Assembly: GCF_002091715.1 (NCBI RefSeq)
Contig: NZ_BDAG01000007.1
Span: 115,847-179,846 of the forward strand
Length of the DNA: 64,000 bases
Source: Pseudomonas migulae NBRC 103157
GTDB lineage: Bacteria; Pseudomonadota; Gammaproteobacteria; Pseudomonadales; Pseudomonadaceae
Direction: 5' to 3'
Part shown: positions 55,069-63,902 of the stretch, in pieces
How positions within the stretch are numbered: the stretch's first letter is position 1
Layout: each line of letters opens with the position of its first letter
Notes under the pieces: generated by a model
The model's database searches: none
What the model was told of the DNA's origin: nothing
The model's input: the letters and a program-made list of their open reading frames with translations, nothing else
Made by a program: the position numbers and the translations under genes

Positions 55069-55671
55069 TTACACCAACTCCGCGGCCAATGCCGCCTTCA
55101 CCGCCGGCCGCTCATCAACCCGCGCCTGAAACTGCACCAACGCCGGCCACTCATTCAAATCAATCGAAAACAACGGAGCCCACCGCAACACCGTAAACAA
55201 ATACGCATCGGCAATGCTGAACCCACCCGCCAGCAAATAATCCTGCCGCTCCAGCGTCTGGCACAACACCGCAAACCGCTTGAACAGCTTCTCCTTGATC
55301 AGCGCCTTCACTTCCTCCGGGAACTGCGCGTTGAACAACCACCCCAGTCCGCCATGAATCTCCGTCGACACAAAGTTCAACCACTCCTGCAACCGCACCC
55401 GCTCGAACGTCCTCTGGGCTGGCGCCAGGTTCGCCTCGGGTCGCAGATCCGCCAGGTACTGCAGGATCGCCGGGCCTTCGGTCAGCACTTCACCGTTGTC
55501 CAGTTGCAGCGCCGCGACGTAACCCTTCGGGTTGATGGCGAGGAAGTCGGCACCGCTGGCGGTCCGTTTGGTGCGGTTATCGACGCGAATCAACGCGAAG
55601 GGCAGGTCCAGTTCGCGCAGCACAATGTGCGGTGCGAGCGAGCAAGCGTGAGGGGCGTAATACAACTTCAT
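55069..55671 (-). CDS. Glutathione S-transferase (beta-class-like)
   Basis: A 200-residue cytoplasmic GST. The thioredoxin-like N-terminal half (residues 1-80) begins MKLYYAPHACSLAPHIVLRE, in which Cys10 marks the bacterial beta class. EGPAILQYLADLRPE near residue 65 binds glutathione. The helical C-terminal half has FSIADAYLFTVLRW. The electrophile is unknown. It is divergent from a LysR regulator, 99 bases away, which may control it. Confidence 0.92.
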   Translation of the reverse strand: MKLYYAPHACSLAPHIVLRELDLPFALIRVDNRTKRTASGADFLAINPKGYVAALQLDNGEVLTEGPAILQYLADLRPEANLAPAQRTFERVRLQEWLNFVSTEIHGGLGWLFNAQFPEEVKALIKEKLFKRFAVLCQTLERQDYLLAGGFSIADAYLFTVLRWAPLFSIDLNEWPALVQFQARVDERPAVKAALAAELV

Positions 55672-55770
55672 CGGCAGGCCTCTGGTTCGGGGTTTTCGCC
55701 AGTGTCATAGTGCGCGGCGCCCTCGGTAAAATTAATCTTTCAGAACACGGCCATAAGGAAAGCTACTGCC

Positions 55771-56643
55771 ATGATGAATCTGATGCACTGGCGAATGGTG
55801 GTGGCGGTGGCGGACACAGGCAACATCACCCGCGCGGCCGAGCGGGTCGGCATGACCCAGTCCGGTGCCAGCCAGGCGCTGGCGCTGATCGAAGAAACCC
55901 TCGGCGTTCAACTGTTCAGCCGGGAAAACCGCCAGACCCTGCCGACCGCCATTGGTCTGCCGGTCATCGAGCAGGCGCGCGCCATGCTCGGTGCCCTGGA
56001 AAACATCCGCAGTACCGTCGATGCCGCCAAAGGCATCCAGCGCGGGACGATTCGCCTGGCGAGTTTCCCCATGGTACTGGCGACCTTTCTGCCGCCGCTG
56101 CTGCGCCAGTTCAATCGGCTTTATCCCGGCATACAGGTGGTTGCCCTGGAAGTCAGCGACGATGAAGTGGAAACGCTGCTCGGCGGCGGTCTGGTGGATG
56201 TCGGTGTGGTGTTGAACCCGGCGCCGGAGCTCAATGCCGGCCGATTGGGGCGCGATGCCTGGGTGGCGGTTCTGCCGGGTGGCCATCCTTTGGCGCGGCG
56301 TTCGGTCGAAGAGGGTGTCTCCCTCGCCGAGTTGGCGGAGCAACCCTTTGTGCTGGCCACCGGCGGCTGTTCAACCAATGCCCGCAGTCTGGCCATCGAC
56401 GCCGGTTTGCAGTTGCATGACGTCCGTGTCGAGGTCCGTGAATGGAGCAGTGCGTTCACCCTGGTGCGGGAAAACATCGGTGTGACTCTGGTGCCGGAAA
56501 TGACCCTGCCGAGCCAGCTCCAGGGGCTGCGTGTGGTGCCGCTGATACCGCGAATCGATCGCGAATTCGCCTTGGTGGTCGCGGCGAACAAGCCTCCCTC
56601 GGCAGCGGTGCAGGCGTTGTTGAGCATGCTGGCTGAAAACTGA
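55771..56643 (+). CDS. LysR-family transcriptional regulator
   Basis: A 290-residue regulator. The winged helix-turn-helix (residues 4-62) reads NITRAAERVGMTQSGASQAL followed by ETLGVQLFSR. The substrate-binding domain (about 90-290) includes LASFPMVLATFLPPLLRQF and VDVGVVLNPAPE. It is divergent from the GST gene, which is its most likely target by the common LysR arrangement. The effector is unknown. Confidence 0.93.
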   Translation: MMNLMHWRMVVAVADTGNITRAAERVGMTQSGASQALALIEETLGVQLFSRENRQTLPTAIGLPVIEQARAMLGALENIRSTVDAAKGIQRGTIRLASFPMVLATFLPPLLRQFNRLYPGIQVVALEVSDDEVETLLGGGLVDVGVVLNPAPELNAGRLGRDAWVAVLPGGHPLARRSVEEGVSLAELAEQPFVLATGGCSTNARSLAIDAGLQLHDVRVEVREWSSAFTLVRENIGVTLVPEMTLPSQLQGLRVVPLIPRIDREFALVVAANKPPSAAVQALLSMLAEN

Positions 56644-57058
56644 ATCGGTTTCAGCTGAACCGATTTTGTCCTCGATGATGGCCGACTAGTGGCCTTGCAA
56701 GCCGATTGCGGCTGACTATGCTCACTCCTGACAACCATGTCGGTCGCAATATGAAGGCCGTCATGCACGCTTCAAGAGTGCGCAGTCCAAGGCACCGATG
56801 CGAGCAACAGGGAGCTTTTCATTCATTAAAGGGAGTTACTTTGAAAACATCAGGGCTGGCCCGGTCCCGGGCTATCAAGAGACGGATGTCTTGATAAGAG
56901 CGTTGCCACATGGACTCTCCGATTCAACATCATCGATCACCTGACCATTCCTCCTGTGGAGGAATGTGTGCGCCTGTGCCATGGAACGTTGTGGTGGATA
57001 CGTTGAAAGACCGAAGAACTTTCATCAATCAAACGACCGCACTTAGGGTGATACGACC
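56644..57058. other. Intergenic region before the PAS-PAS-MCP gene, with a perfect short hairpin
   Basis: About 415 bases without a gene I would support; two short open frames lack ribosome sites and family likeness. An exact 8-bp hairpin ATTCCTCC-TGT-GGAGGAAT lies at 56947-56965. No T run follows, so it may be a protein or RNA-binding site; its GGAGGA arm resembles a ribosome site or an RsmA-type GGA element. No REP doublet is present. Confidence 0.55.
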
Positions 57059-58378
57059 ATGTTTAACTTACATCACAAGGCTGACCTGCTGGAAATCGAG
57101 CGCTACAGCTGTGCACTGAGCGAGGCCAATGCGAAGCTGGCCGCCGTCAGCCGTTCGATGGCGATGATTGAGTTCACCCCTGAAGGCATTGTCCTCGATG
57201 CCAACGAAAACTTTTGCGCCGCCATGGGTTACAGCGTCGAGGAAGTGCGCGGCAAACATCACCGGATCTTTTGCGAAGAAGCGTATTACCGCAGCGAAGA
57301 CTACGCCAGATTGTGGCGTGACCTGGCCCGGGGCGAACCGGTCAGCGGCACTTTCTTGCGCTTGAACAAGAGGGGCAAGGAGATCTGGCTCGAAGCCAGC
57401 TATATGCCGGTTTTCGGCCCTGATCGCCAGGTAAAAAGCGTGATCAAAGTGGCCACGGACATCACTGCCAGGATTAATAAAGAGCACGAAAACGAAAGCA
57501 TGCTCGCGGCGATCGGTCGTTCCATGGCGGTGATCGAATTCACCCCCGAAGGCCATGTGATCACGGCCAATGACAACTTCCTGAAGACCACCCATTACTC
57601 GCTCAATGAAGTCGTCGGTCAGCATCACAGCCTGTTTTGCCACCGAGCCGAGGCTGAATCCCAGACCTACAAAGGGTTCTGGGCTTCACTGAATCGCGGC
57701 GAATATCACTCGCACCGTTTTGAACGAAAGGATAAACACGGCCATACGATTTTCCTTGAAGCGTCCTACAACCCGTTGTTCGATACCAAGGGCCGGCTGT
57801 ACAAAGTGGTCAAGTTCGCCAGCGACATCACGAATCAGGTGACCACCCTGCAAACCGCTGCCGAATCGGCCCACAGCACCTCGGTCCAGAACGACGCCTG
57901 CGCTCAGAAGGGGTCGCAGGTGGTGCAGCAAACGGTGCAGATCATCCAGGACATTTCCAAAGACTTGAACGAGGCAGCGTTGAGCATCGACGCGGTCAGC
58001 AAGCAGTCGGACATTATCGGCACCATCGTCCAGACCATTCGCGGCATTGCCGATCAGACCAACCTGCTGGCGCTTAACGCGGCGATTGAAGCGGCCCGGG
58101 CCGGGGAGCACGGGCGAGGGTTTGCGGTGGTCGCCGATGAGGTCCGCAGCCTCGCCGCACGCACCAGCCAGGCGACGCTGGAGATCGTCGACGTGGTGCG
58201 CAAGAACCATGATTTGTCATTGAACGCGGTATCGAGCATGCAGTCGAGTCTGAGCCGGACCGGTCTTGGGGTGGAATTGGCGAACGAGGCGGGGGAAGTG
58301 ATTCTGGAGATTCAGCAGGGGTCGCGGCATGTCGTGGATGCGATCAGCCAGTTCAACTCAACGCTGCAGTTGAATTGA
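57059..58378 (+). CDS. Soluble PAS-PAS-MCP chemotaxis-type protein (BdlA-like)
   Basis: A 439-residue cytoplasmic receptor with no membrane segment. PAS 1 (about residues 30-140) reads [23 protein letters not shown] 2 (about 150-260) reads [20 protein letters not shown]. Each is followed by a PAC motif, [12 protein letters not shown] and [12 protein letters not shown]. The C-terminal MCP signalling domain carries [13 protein letters not shown] [18 protein letters not shown] and [20 protein letters not shown]. This layout matches BdlA, the biofilm-dispersion regulator of P. aeruginosa, and related oxygen/redox receptors. Whether the PAS domains bind heme or FAD is not visible. Confidence 0.9.
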   Translation: MFNLHHKADLLEIERYSCALSEANAKLAAVSRSMAMIEFTPEGIVLDANENFCAAMGYSVEEVRGKHHRIFCEEAYYRSEDYARLWRDLARGEPVSGTFLRLNKRGKEIWLEASYMPVFGPDRQVKSVIKVATDITARINKEHENESMLAAIGRSMAVIEFTPEGHVITANDNFLKTTHYSLNEVVGQHHSLFCHRAEAESQTYKGFWASLNRGEYHSHRFERKDKHGHTIFLEASYNPLFDTKGRLYKVVKFASDITNQVTTLQTAAESAHSTSVQNDACAQKGSQVVQQTVQIIQDISKDLNEAALSIDAVSKQSDIIGTIVQTIRGIADQTNLLALNAAIEAARAGEHGRGFAVVADEVRSLAARTSQATLEIVDVVRKNHDLSLNAVSSMQSSLSRTGLGVELANEAGEVILEIQQGSRHVVDAISQFNSTLQLN

Positions 58379-58388
58379 ATCACAGACC

Positions 58389-58455
58389 TGTAGGAGCCGG
58401 CTTGCTGGCGATAGCGTCCGCAAGATCGCTATCGCCAGCAAGCCGGCTCCTACAA
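58389..58455. repeat. REP doublet, family 1 (short)
   Basis: Compact inverted pair with inner arms GATAGCG/CGCTATC between the PAS-MCP gene and a convergent hypothetical gene. Confidence 0.9.
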
Positions 58456-58469
58456 AAGCATCAGCGTTG

Positions 58470-59021
58470 TTACAGCGAGGCGAGGAACTTGTCGACCACT
58501 TGAGGGCTGCCTTTCTCGCTACCACCGTTTTCTTTCTCGGCCTGCGCCAGTTTTATCTTGTCCTGCATGCGATCGGCCATTTCTTTAGCGACCGCCTGTT
58601 GTTGTTCCGGCGGCATTTGTTCCACTTCTTCTTTGGTCAGGCCCATCTCTTCCAGAATGGCTTCCTGCATGCGCTCTTCCGGGGTTTTGCCCATGTATTC
58701 CTTGAAGGCGTCCGTGGCCGTGCCACCACTGAACTTGCCTTGCGCATCAGTCGGAAGCGGGGCGTAAGTCAATTGCAGTCCCACGCGTGTTTTCGCGAAC
58801 GCTTCATCAACGTTGTCGCTGATTTTGCTCGCCTCACTGACTTGCTGCGTGGCGTTTTGAGTGGCGGACTTTTGCACTTGTGCGGTTTGCGCCTGAACGT
58901 TGCCTTGCAACGTTTGCAGCATCGCACTCTGAAGTCCGGCAGCGGCTTCGGCGGTCGGATCTTCGCCAGGCTTCTTGGGGATGGGGGTCATTAACGATTG
59001 TTTATTAGCACTGACCAACAT
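58470..59021 (-). CDS. Hypothetical protein, Gln/Ala-rich and helical
   Basis: A 183-residue protein with no signal or membrane segment that I do not recognise. The middle is rich in Gln, Ala and Thr (MLQTLQGNVQAQTAQVQKSA) and the C-terminal third is acidic and helical (ERMQEAILEEMGLTKEEVEQ, PPEQQQAVAKEMADRMQDK). It may form coiled coils. I chose the ATG at 59021 (MLVSANKQSLMTPIPKKPG), with AAGG upstream; an ATG ten codons later is an alternative. The AT-rich upstream region differs from most gaps here. Confidence 0.65.
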   Translation of the reverse strand: MLVSANKQSLMTPIPKKPGEDPTAEAAAGLQSAMLQTLQGNVQAQTAQVQKSATQNATQQVSEASKISDNVDEAFAKTRVGLQLTYAPLPTDAQGKFSGGTATDAFKEYMGKTPEERMQEAILEEMGLTKEEVEQMPPEQQQAVAKEMADRMQDKIKLAQAEKENGGSEKGSPQVVDKFLASL

Positions 59022-59199
59022 GATGAGTAGACCTTGTAGGTATTTGCGGTGCAGTGCCTTCAGCAAATAGTATGCCTATATTAAAAATACTAAATATATC
59101 AATAAGTTAAGTTTTAAATGGTGGGCGGGTATCGCGGATTTTGCGGTTAACCTTTGCCGCCGTGCGGCAGCCGTCGACCGCCGCGAAGCAGGCATGACT

Positions 59200-59832
59200 T
59201 CAAGGCAGGCCGTTGCAGCCATGCTTGAGGAAGCCGGGGCGTTGAGCCAGTTTTTGGAAATACTCATCGATGGCAGGGAAGTCGGGGCGGTCCATCGGGG
59301 TCATCAACCAGCGGTTGACCGACAGCCCGATGACAATGTCGGCCAGAGTGAACCGTGGTCCGGCGACATAGGCTTTGGTGGCCGCGAGTTGATGCTCGAG
59401 GATGCTCATCTTCTGATTCCAGTCGCGCAGGCCGTTGGCAATGCGATGCGCGTCCTGGAACTCTGGATCCTTGCGCACCAGGGCCGTAAACGCGTAGCTC
59501 CAGGAGGTGTTGAGGTCGGTGGCTTGCCAATCCATCCACTGCTCGACCCGCGCTCGCGCCGCCGGTTCGTGCGGCAGCAGATCGTGATGCGGGTGTTTGC
59601 CGGCCAGATAGCGGCAGATGGTATTGGACTCCCACAGCACGCCGGCCTCATCAATGATCACCGGCACCTGCGCGTTGGGGTTGAGTCGGGTGAATTCCGG
59701 GCTGTGGGTCGATGAGAACCCGCTGCCCCAGTCCTCGCGTTCGTAGGAAATGTTCAGCTCGTCGCACGTCCACAAGACTTTTCTGACGTTGATGGACGAT
59801 GCTTTACCCAGGATTTTCAGTGTGTGTTCCAT
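59200..59832 (-). CDS. Glutathione S-transferase family protein
   Basis: A 210-residue GST. The N-terminal thioredoxin-like half begins LKILGKASSINVRKVLWTCD, with SSINV in the active-site position rather than a beta-class Cys. LNPNAQVPVIIDEAGVLWES and NTICRYLAGKHP bind glutathione. The helical half contains FTLADIVIGLSVNRWL. The theta/zeta-like pattern suggests a serine-type GST; the substrate is unknown. Single gene. Confidence 0.92.
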   Translation of the reverse strand: MEHTLKILGKASSINVRKVLWTCDELNISYEREDWGSGFSSTHSPEFTRLNPNAQVPVIIDEAGVLWESNTICRYLAGKHPHHDLLPHEPAARARVEQWMDWQATDLNTSWSYAFTALVRKDPEFQDAHRIANGLRDWNQKMSILEHQLAATKAYVAGPRFTLADIVIGLSVNRWLMTPMDRPDFPAIDEYFQKLAQRPGFLKHGCNGLP

Positions 59833-60026
59833 TGAGCTACTCCTTTAGCGATTCGACGCTTCAGGAATCTAACAGCGTGTCGGCCAATGCGCGACTCAAT
59901 CGGGTCGGGTTGCCAAATCCAGCAGAGAGGCTCGCACCGGGCTGGTGTTCATCCGCCCCGCAATCAGCGGGATGGGAAGCACTCATCAAGATTAGTTGAA
60001 AACCCGCCGCGTCGGCGATGCGCCGT

Positions 60027-60548
60027 TTAACGGTTTGGCTGCGCAAGCGCTGGCGACCTTAAGTCGTGCGGTATCAGATCGGTCCAGATTGGTGTCGAGC
60101 ATGCACTGGGGAGGTGCTGATTGAGGAGCGGTTGCCTGAGGATCCAGCCTTGAAGCTGTTGATCGATAAATACCGGTGTCGGCTCGATGCACTCGCCTCT
60201 GGGCGCAACCTTGGCCTGGTCCACCGAAACAAACAGCGGGCCGTCGGGATCGAACCTGGTCTTTGAGTGCTCTAGCACGCCTGTGTCCTTAGCGGCATAA
60301 CACACATTCCTGCGCCCGGTCAGGTCGGTGGTCGTGACGCCAACGCCCTCGACATTTGCATGCCAGACGTTCATCACGACAGCGGGGCCCAGCCCCTTGG
60401 GGTGGGCGGCGAGGCAGGTTTTGATCGCCGGCATGAAACGCGGGTCGTTCAGGAAATGAGTCCAATCGTCTGGCTCAGAAGCCTGTATCTGAAGCGTCTG
60501 TCCCAACGAGACGGCTAGCAGGAAGGCCATGATGATTGTCTTGCGCAT
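60027..60548 (-). CDS. Hypothetical secreted protein
   Basis: A 173-residue protein with a clear signal peptide (about residues 1-24, MRKTIIMAFLLAVSLG, ending QIQASEP). The mature part has about four cysteines that could form disulfides (KTCLAAHPKGLG, RNVCYAAKDTGVLE, RGECIEP, PSACSTP), suggesting a periplasmic or secreted location. No family recognised. I chose ATG at 60548. The first half is well ordered; the tail (IWTDLIPHDLRSPALAQ) is less typical. Confidence 0.65.
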   Translation of the reverse strand: MRKTIIMAFLLAVSLGQTLQIQASEPDDWTHFLNDPRFMPAIKTCLAAHPKGLGPAVVMNVWHANVEGVGVTTTDLTGRRNVCYAAKDTGVLEHSKTRFDPDGPLFVSVDQAKVAPRGECIEPTPVFIDQQLQGWILRQPLLNQHLPSACSTPIWTDLIPHDLRSPALAQPNR

Positions 60549-60670
60549 GTACGAGTCCGCCGGGAATGGAGAGGGCGGATTTTGCACGCGGCGCGTATGG
60601 GGTAAAGGATAAAAGGTGTAACTGATCGTTCCCGTTCAGTCCTTCGAGCGTGGCAACGATCAGCCCTGAA

Positions 60671-61702
60671 CTACGTGCTCTCGCGCACCTTCAACTCAAA
60701 CCCCATGTCCTGCACCGGTTTCGCCACCGTGTTGCCCGCCATCAAGGTCAGCATCTGCTCTGCGGCGCGTCGACCGATGGCCTCGCGTGGGGTGCTGATG
60801 CTGCTCAGGCGCGGGACCATGTGGGCCGAGGCGGGCAGGTCGTTGAAGCCGAGGATCGCCACTTGTTCGGGGATTTTGATCCCGCAGCGCATCGCCTCCA
60901 GCAAAGCGCCCTGCGCCAGGTCGTCGTTGCCGAAGAAGATCGCATCGACATCGGGGTGACTGGCGATCAGTTGGAGGAACAACTCGCCACCCAGGCCGAC
61001 GGAGGAGGCGCGCGGGGTCAGCACTTCCAGGTCCGGGTCATAACGACCGGCCTTTTGCAGGGCTTTGCGGAACCCTTCGCCGCGCAGCAACGTGCGCTGG
61101 TCCAGTTGCGCGCCGATGTAGGCCAGGCGCTTGCGACCGCGTGACAGTAAATGCTCGGCCGCCGTTTCGCCGGCGGCGAGCTGCGAGAAACCGACGCAAT
61201 TGAGGCCTGCCGCACTGTCCAGTTCCATCATGTACACGCAGGGAATGTTGCTCGCCTCGATCATCCGCCGCGAACTTTCGGTGCGATCAAACCCGGTCAA
61301 CAGCAAGCCGCGGGGCTGATACGCCATGTAATTGCGCAGCAGGTTTTCTTCTTCATCACGTGAATAATGGAAGTTGCCGATCAGCACTTCGAAGCCCTTC
61401 GGTCGTAAAACCTGATGAATGGCTTCCAGCGTGTCGATGAACAGCAAGTTCGATAGCGACGGCACCAACACCACGACGGAATGGCTCTGGGCCGAGGCTA
61501 ACGCGCGGGCGGCGGGGTTGACCACGTAGTTGAGCTCAAGCGCCGCTTTCTGGACTTTTTCCACCAGTTCGGTGGCCACCGTGCTCACGCCACGCAAGGC
61601 GCGGGAGGCGGTAATCGGGCTGACGCCGGCCAGTCGAGCCACTTCATTGAGGGTAGGACGGCCAGTGGTTCGAGTATTTTTATCGTTTTTAGGGGAGGTC
61701 AT
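60671..61702 (-). CDS. gntR: Gluconate repressor GntR (LacI family)
   Basis: A 343-residue LacI-type repressor. The helix-turn-helix at about residues 17-65 reads TLNEVARLAGVSPITASRAL. The periplasmic-binding-like core contains VVVLVPSLSNLLFIDTLEAI, RGLLLTGFDRTESSRRMIEA and DAIFFGNDDLAQGALLEA. It is divergent from gntK. One operator copy lies 35 bases before its start, so autoregulation is likely. I chose the ATG at 61702 (MTSPKNDKNT), preceded on its strand by an ATG-free weak site. Gluconate or 6-phosphogluconate as inducer is inferred. Confidence 0.95.
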   Translation of the reverse strand: MTSPKNDKNTRTTGRPTLNEVARLAGVSPITASRALRGVSTVATELVEKVQKAALELNYVVNPAARALASAQSHSVVVLVPSLSNLLFIDTLEAIHQVLRPKGFEVLIGNFHYSRDEEENLLRNYMAYQPRGLLLTGFDRTESSRRMIEASNIPCVYMMELDSAAGLNCVGFSQLAAGETAAEHLLSRGRKRLAYIGAQLDQRTLLRGEGFRKALQKAGRYDPDLEVLTPRASSVGLGGELFLQLIASHPDVDAIFFGNDDLAQGALLEAMRCGIKIPEQVAILGFNDLPASAHMVPRLSSISTPREAIGRRAAEQMLTLMAGNTVAKPVQDMGFELKVREST

Positions 61703-61736
61703 CGGGCAGCTTGCCAAACAAAATTCAAGGCACTAA

Positions 61737-61748
61737 GGTAGCGCTGTC
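61737..61748. promoter_or_regulatory. GntR operator copy 1 (gntR side)
   Basis: GGTAGCGCTGTC, centred on AGCGCT, lies 35 bases before the gntR start. The same 12-mer recurs at 61888 and, with one change, at 62465, always next to gnt genes. Confidence 0.82.
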
Positions 61749-61887
61749 CCGAAGCAGCTGCAAATGCGTAAGCGAGTTTTGCCTGAACCTCGCTTTTCGG
61801 CGTCGGGAACGAACACGCTGCAACCCACAAAAATGACAAGAAGGCGTCGGCAACTTCTGCTTTTGAACGAGTGTCATAGCTTTCAAA

Positions 61888-61899
61888 GGTAGCGCTGTC
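61888..61899. promoter_or_regulatory. GntR operator copy 2 (gntK side)
   Basis: Exact second copy of GGTAGCGCTGTC, 19 bases before the gntK start, where a bound repressor would block transcription. Confidence 0.82.
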
Positions 61900-61917
61900 T
61901 GCGCGCTGAGGTGTTAC

Positions 61918-62451
61918 ATGAATCATCCCATCACCGCCCTGGTCATCATGGGCGTTGCCGGTTGCGGCAAGACCTGCGTCAGCGAAGCCCTGTGCGAGCT
62001 TAGCGGCGCCACTGCCATTGAAGGCGACACTTTTCACCCTGCCGCCAATATCGAAAAGATGAGCGCAGGCATTCCCCTGAACGACGACGACCGTGCCGGC
62101 TGGCTCGACAGCCTGTGCGACGAACTGCGCCGCGTCGACGCCACGGGCGCACGCCCGGTGCTGACCTGCTCGGCCCTCAAACACATTTACCGTGAACGTC
62201 TGCGCAGCGCCTTGCCGGGCCTGGGCTTCGTGTTCCTTGAACTCACGCCTGAAGTGGCGGCCGATCGTGTCTCCCATCGGCCGGGCCATTTCATGCCGTC
62301 GACGCTGATCGACAGCCAGTTCGCCACCCTTGAATCCCCCGTTGGCGAGCCGCTGACCCTGGCCCTCGATGCCTCGAACCACAGCGTCGACCAATTGGCG
62401 AAACAGGCGCATGCCTGGTGGCTGGAACACGGCTTGAAACGCGCCGGTTGA
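61918..62451 (+). CDS. gntK: Gluconokinase
   Basis: Phosphorylates gluconate to 6-phosphogluconate, feeding Edd directly. The 177-residue cytoplasmic kinase has Walker A GVAGCGKTCVSEAL (about residues 11-24), EGDTFHPAANIEKMSAGIPL near residue 40, and LTCSALKHIYRERLR near 82. It is divergent from gntR, has an operator in its promoter region and precedes gntT by 81 bases. Confidence 0.95.
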   Translation: MNHPITALVIMGVAGCGKTCVSEALCELSGATAIEGDTFHPAANIEKMSAGIPLNDDDRAGWLDSLCDELRRVDATGARPVLTCSALKHIYRERLRSALPGLGFVFLELTPEVAADRVSHRPGHFMPSTLIDSQFATLESPVGEPLTLALDASNHSVDQLAKQAHAWWLEHGLKRAG

Positions 62452-62464
62452 TTTTGCTCGAAGA

Positions 62465-62476
62465 GATAGCGCTGTC
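62465..62476. promoter_or_regulatory. GntR operator copy 3 (before gntT)
   Basis: GATAGCGCTGTC differs from the other two copies at one position. Its place in the gntK-gntT gap suggests gntT has its own repressible promoter. Confidence 0.75.
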
Positions 62477-62502
62477 CTTATGGCTTTCGAATTACCCGTT
62501 TT

Positions 62503-62516
62503 AATAACAACAACAA
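62503..62516 (+). promoter_or_regulatory. AAnAAnAA tract before gntT (possible Hfq/Crc site)
   Basis: AATAACAACAACAA, followed by CCAGGAG, lies 16 bases before the gntT start and fits the Hfq/Crc motif over more than four triplets. Confidence 0.6.
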
Positions 62517-62532
62517 CCAGGAGACACCCCTA

Positions 62533-63885
62533 ATGTTTGGCATGTCCCACGAGACGTTCCTGCTGCTCGATGCAGTGGTCACGGTGATCGGGCTTATCGT
62601 CCTGATCACCAAGTTCAAGTTCCACCCGTTCATTGCCCTGATCATTGCCGCAGCCTTTCTCGGGCTGACCTCCGGCATGCCGATCGGCACCATCATCAAG
62701 GCGTTCCAGGACGGCTTCGGTGGGGTGCTCGGTTTCGTCGGGATTATCCTCGCGCTGGGCACGATGCTCGGCAAAATGATGGCCGAGTCGGGCGGGGCGG
62801 ATCAGATTGCCCAGACCCTTATTCGCGCGTTCGGCAAGGACAAGGTGCAGTGGGCAATGATGTTCGCCGCGTTCCTGGTGGGCATTCCGCTGTTCTTCGA
62901 AATCGGCTTCGTGCTGCTGATCCCGCTGGTGTTCATCGTTGCCCGGCGTACCGGCGTGTCGATCATCAAGATCGGCATCCCGCTGCTGGCCGGCCTGTCT
63001 GCGGTGCACGGCCTGGTTCCGCCGCACCCGGGTCCGTTGCTGGCCATCGGCGTGTTCGGTGCCGACATCGGCAAGACTATCCTCTACGGTCTGATCGTTG
63101 CGCTGCCGACGGCCATCATCGCCGGCCCGATCTACGGCACCTTCATCGCCAAATACATTCCCGGTCATCCCAACCAGGAACTGGTGGATCAACTGGCGCG
63201 CGAGAACGATTCTGCCGATCTCCCGAGCTTCTCCATCACCCTGATCACCGTGCTGTCGCCGGTGTTCCTGATGTTGCTCAAGACCTTTGCCGATGTGGTG
63301 CTGCCGGAAGGTAACTTCTTCCGCACCTTCATGGACCTGATCGGTCACCCGATCTCGGCCCTCCTGCTGGCATTGCTGCTGTCGCTGTACACCTTCGGCT
63401 ACAAGCAAGGCATTGGCTCCAACCAGATGCTCAAATGGTTGGACGCGAGCCTCGCGCCGACCGCCGCGATCATCCTGATCATTGGTGCCGGCGGTGGCTT
63501 CAAGCAAATGCTGGTAACCAGCGGCGTGGGTAATGTCATCGGTAACATGGCGGTGGCCGCGCAGATCTCGCCAATTCTGCTGGCGTGGCTGGTGGCGGCG
63601 GTGATCCGAATCGCGACCGGTTCGGCGACCGTGGCGACCATTACTGGCGCTGGCATCGTGGTGCCGGTGGTGGGGATGATGCCGGGTGTGAACCGTGAGT
63701 TGCTGGTGCTGGCCACCGGTGCCGGTTCGTTGATCCTGTCTCACGTCAACGACGCTGGTTTCTGGCTGGTGAAGCAGTACTTCAACATGACCGTGGCGGA
63801 AACCTTCAAGACCTGGACGGCGATGGAAACCATCCTATCCGTTGTAGGCCTGGGCTTCATTCTGCTGCTGTCGTTGTTCGTTTAA
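62533..63885 (+). CDS. gntT: Gluconate permease (GntP family)
   Basis: Inner-membrane proton-coupled gluconate transporter of 450 residues with 12 or more hydrophobic segments. Family-typical stretches are FKFHPFIALIIAAAFLGLTS (about residues 30-50), GILLALGTMLGKMMAESGGA-like GIILALGTMLGKMMAESGGA, LVPPHPGPLLAIGVFGADIG (about 157-176) and GSATVATITGAGIV. It ends the gnt group; a REP doublet follows. Confidence 0.96.
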   Translation: MFGMSHETFLLLDAVVTVIGLIVLITKFKFHPFIALIIAAAFLGLTSGMPIGTIIKAFQDGFGGVLGFVGIILALGTMLGKMMAESGGADQIAQTLIRAFGKDKVQWAMMFAAFLVGIPLFFEIGFVLLIPLVFIVARRTGVSIIKIGIPLLAGLSAVHGLVPPHPGPLLAIGVFGADIGKTILYGLIVALPTAIIAGPIYGTFIAKYIPGHPNQELVDQLARENDSADLPSFSITLITVLSPVFLMLLKTFADVVLPEGNFFRTFMDLIGHPISALLLALLLSLYTFGYKQGIGSNQMLKWLDASLAPTAAIILIIGAGGGFKQMLVTSGVGNVIGNMAVAAQISPILLAWLVAAVIRIATGSATVATITGAGIVVPVVGMMPGVNRELLVLATGAGSLILSHVNDAGFWLVKQYFNMTVAETFKTWTAMETILSVVGLGFILLLSLFV

Positions 63886-63902
63886 GCAACACCGCAACGC
63901 GT

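Noticed and set aside
56706..57050. Two short open frames in the gap before the PAS-MCP gene
   Set aside because: No ribosome sites, no recognisable composition or family, and they overlap the hairpin region.
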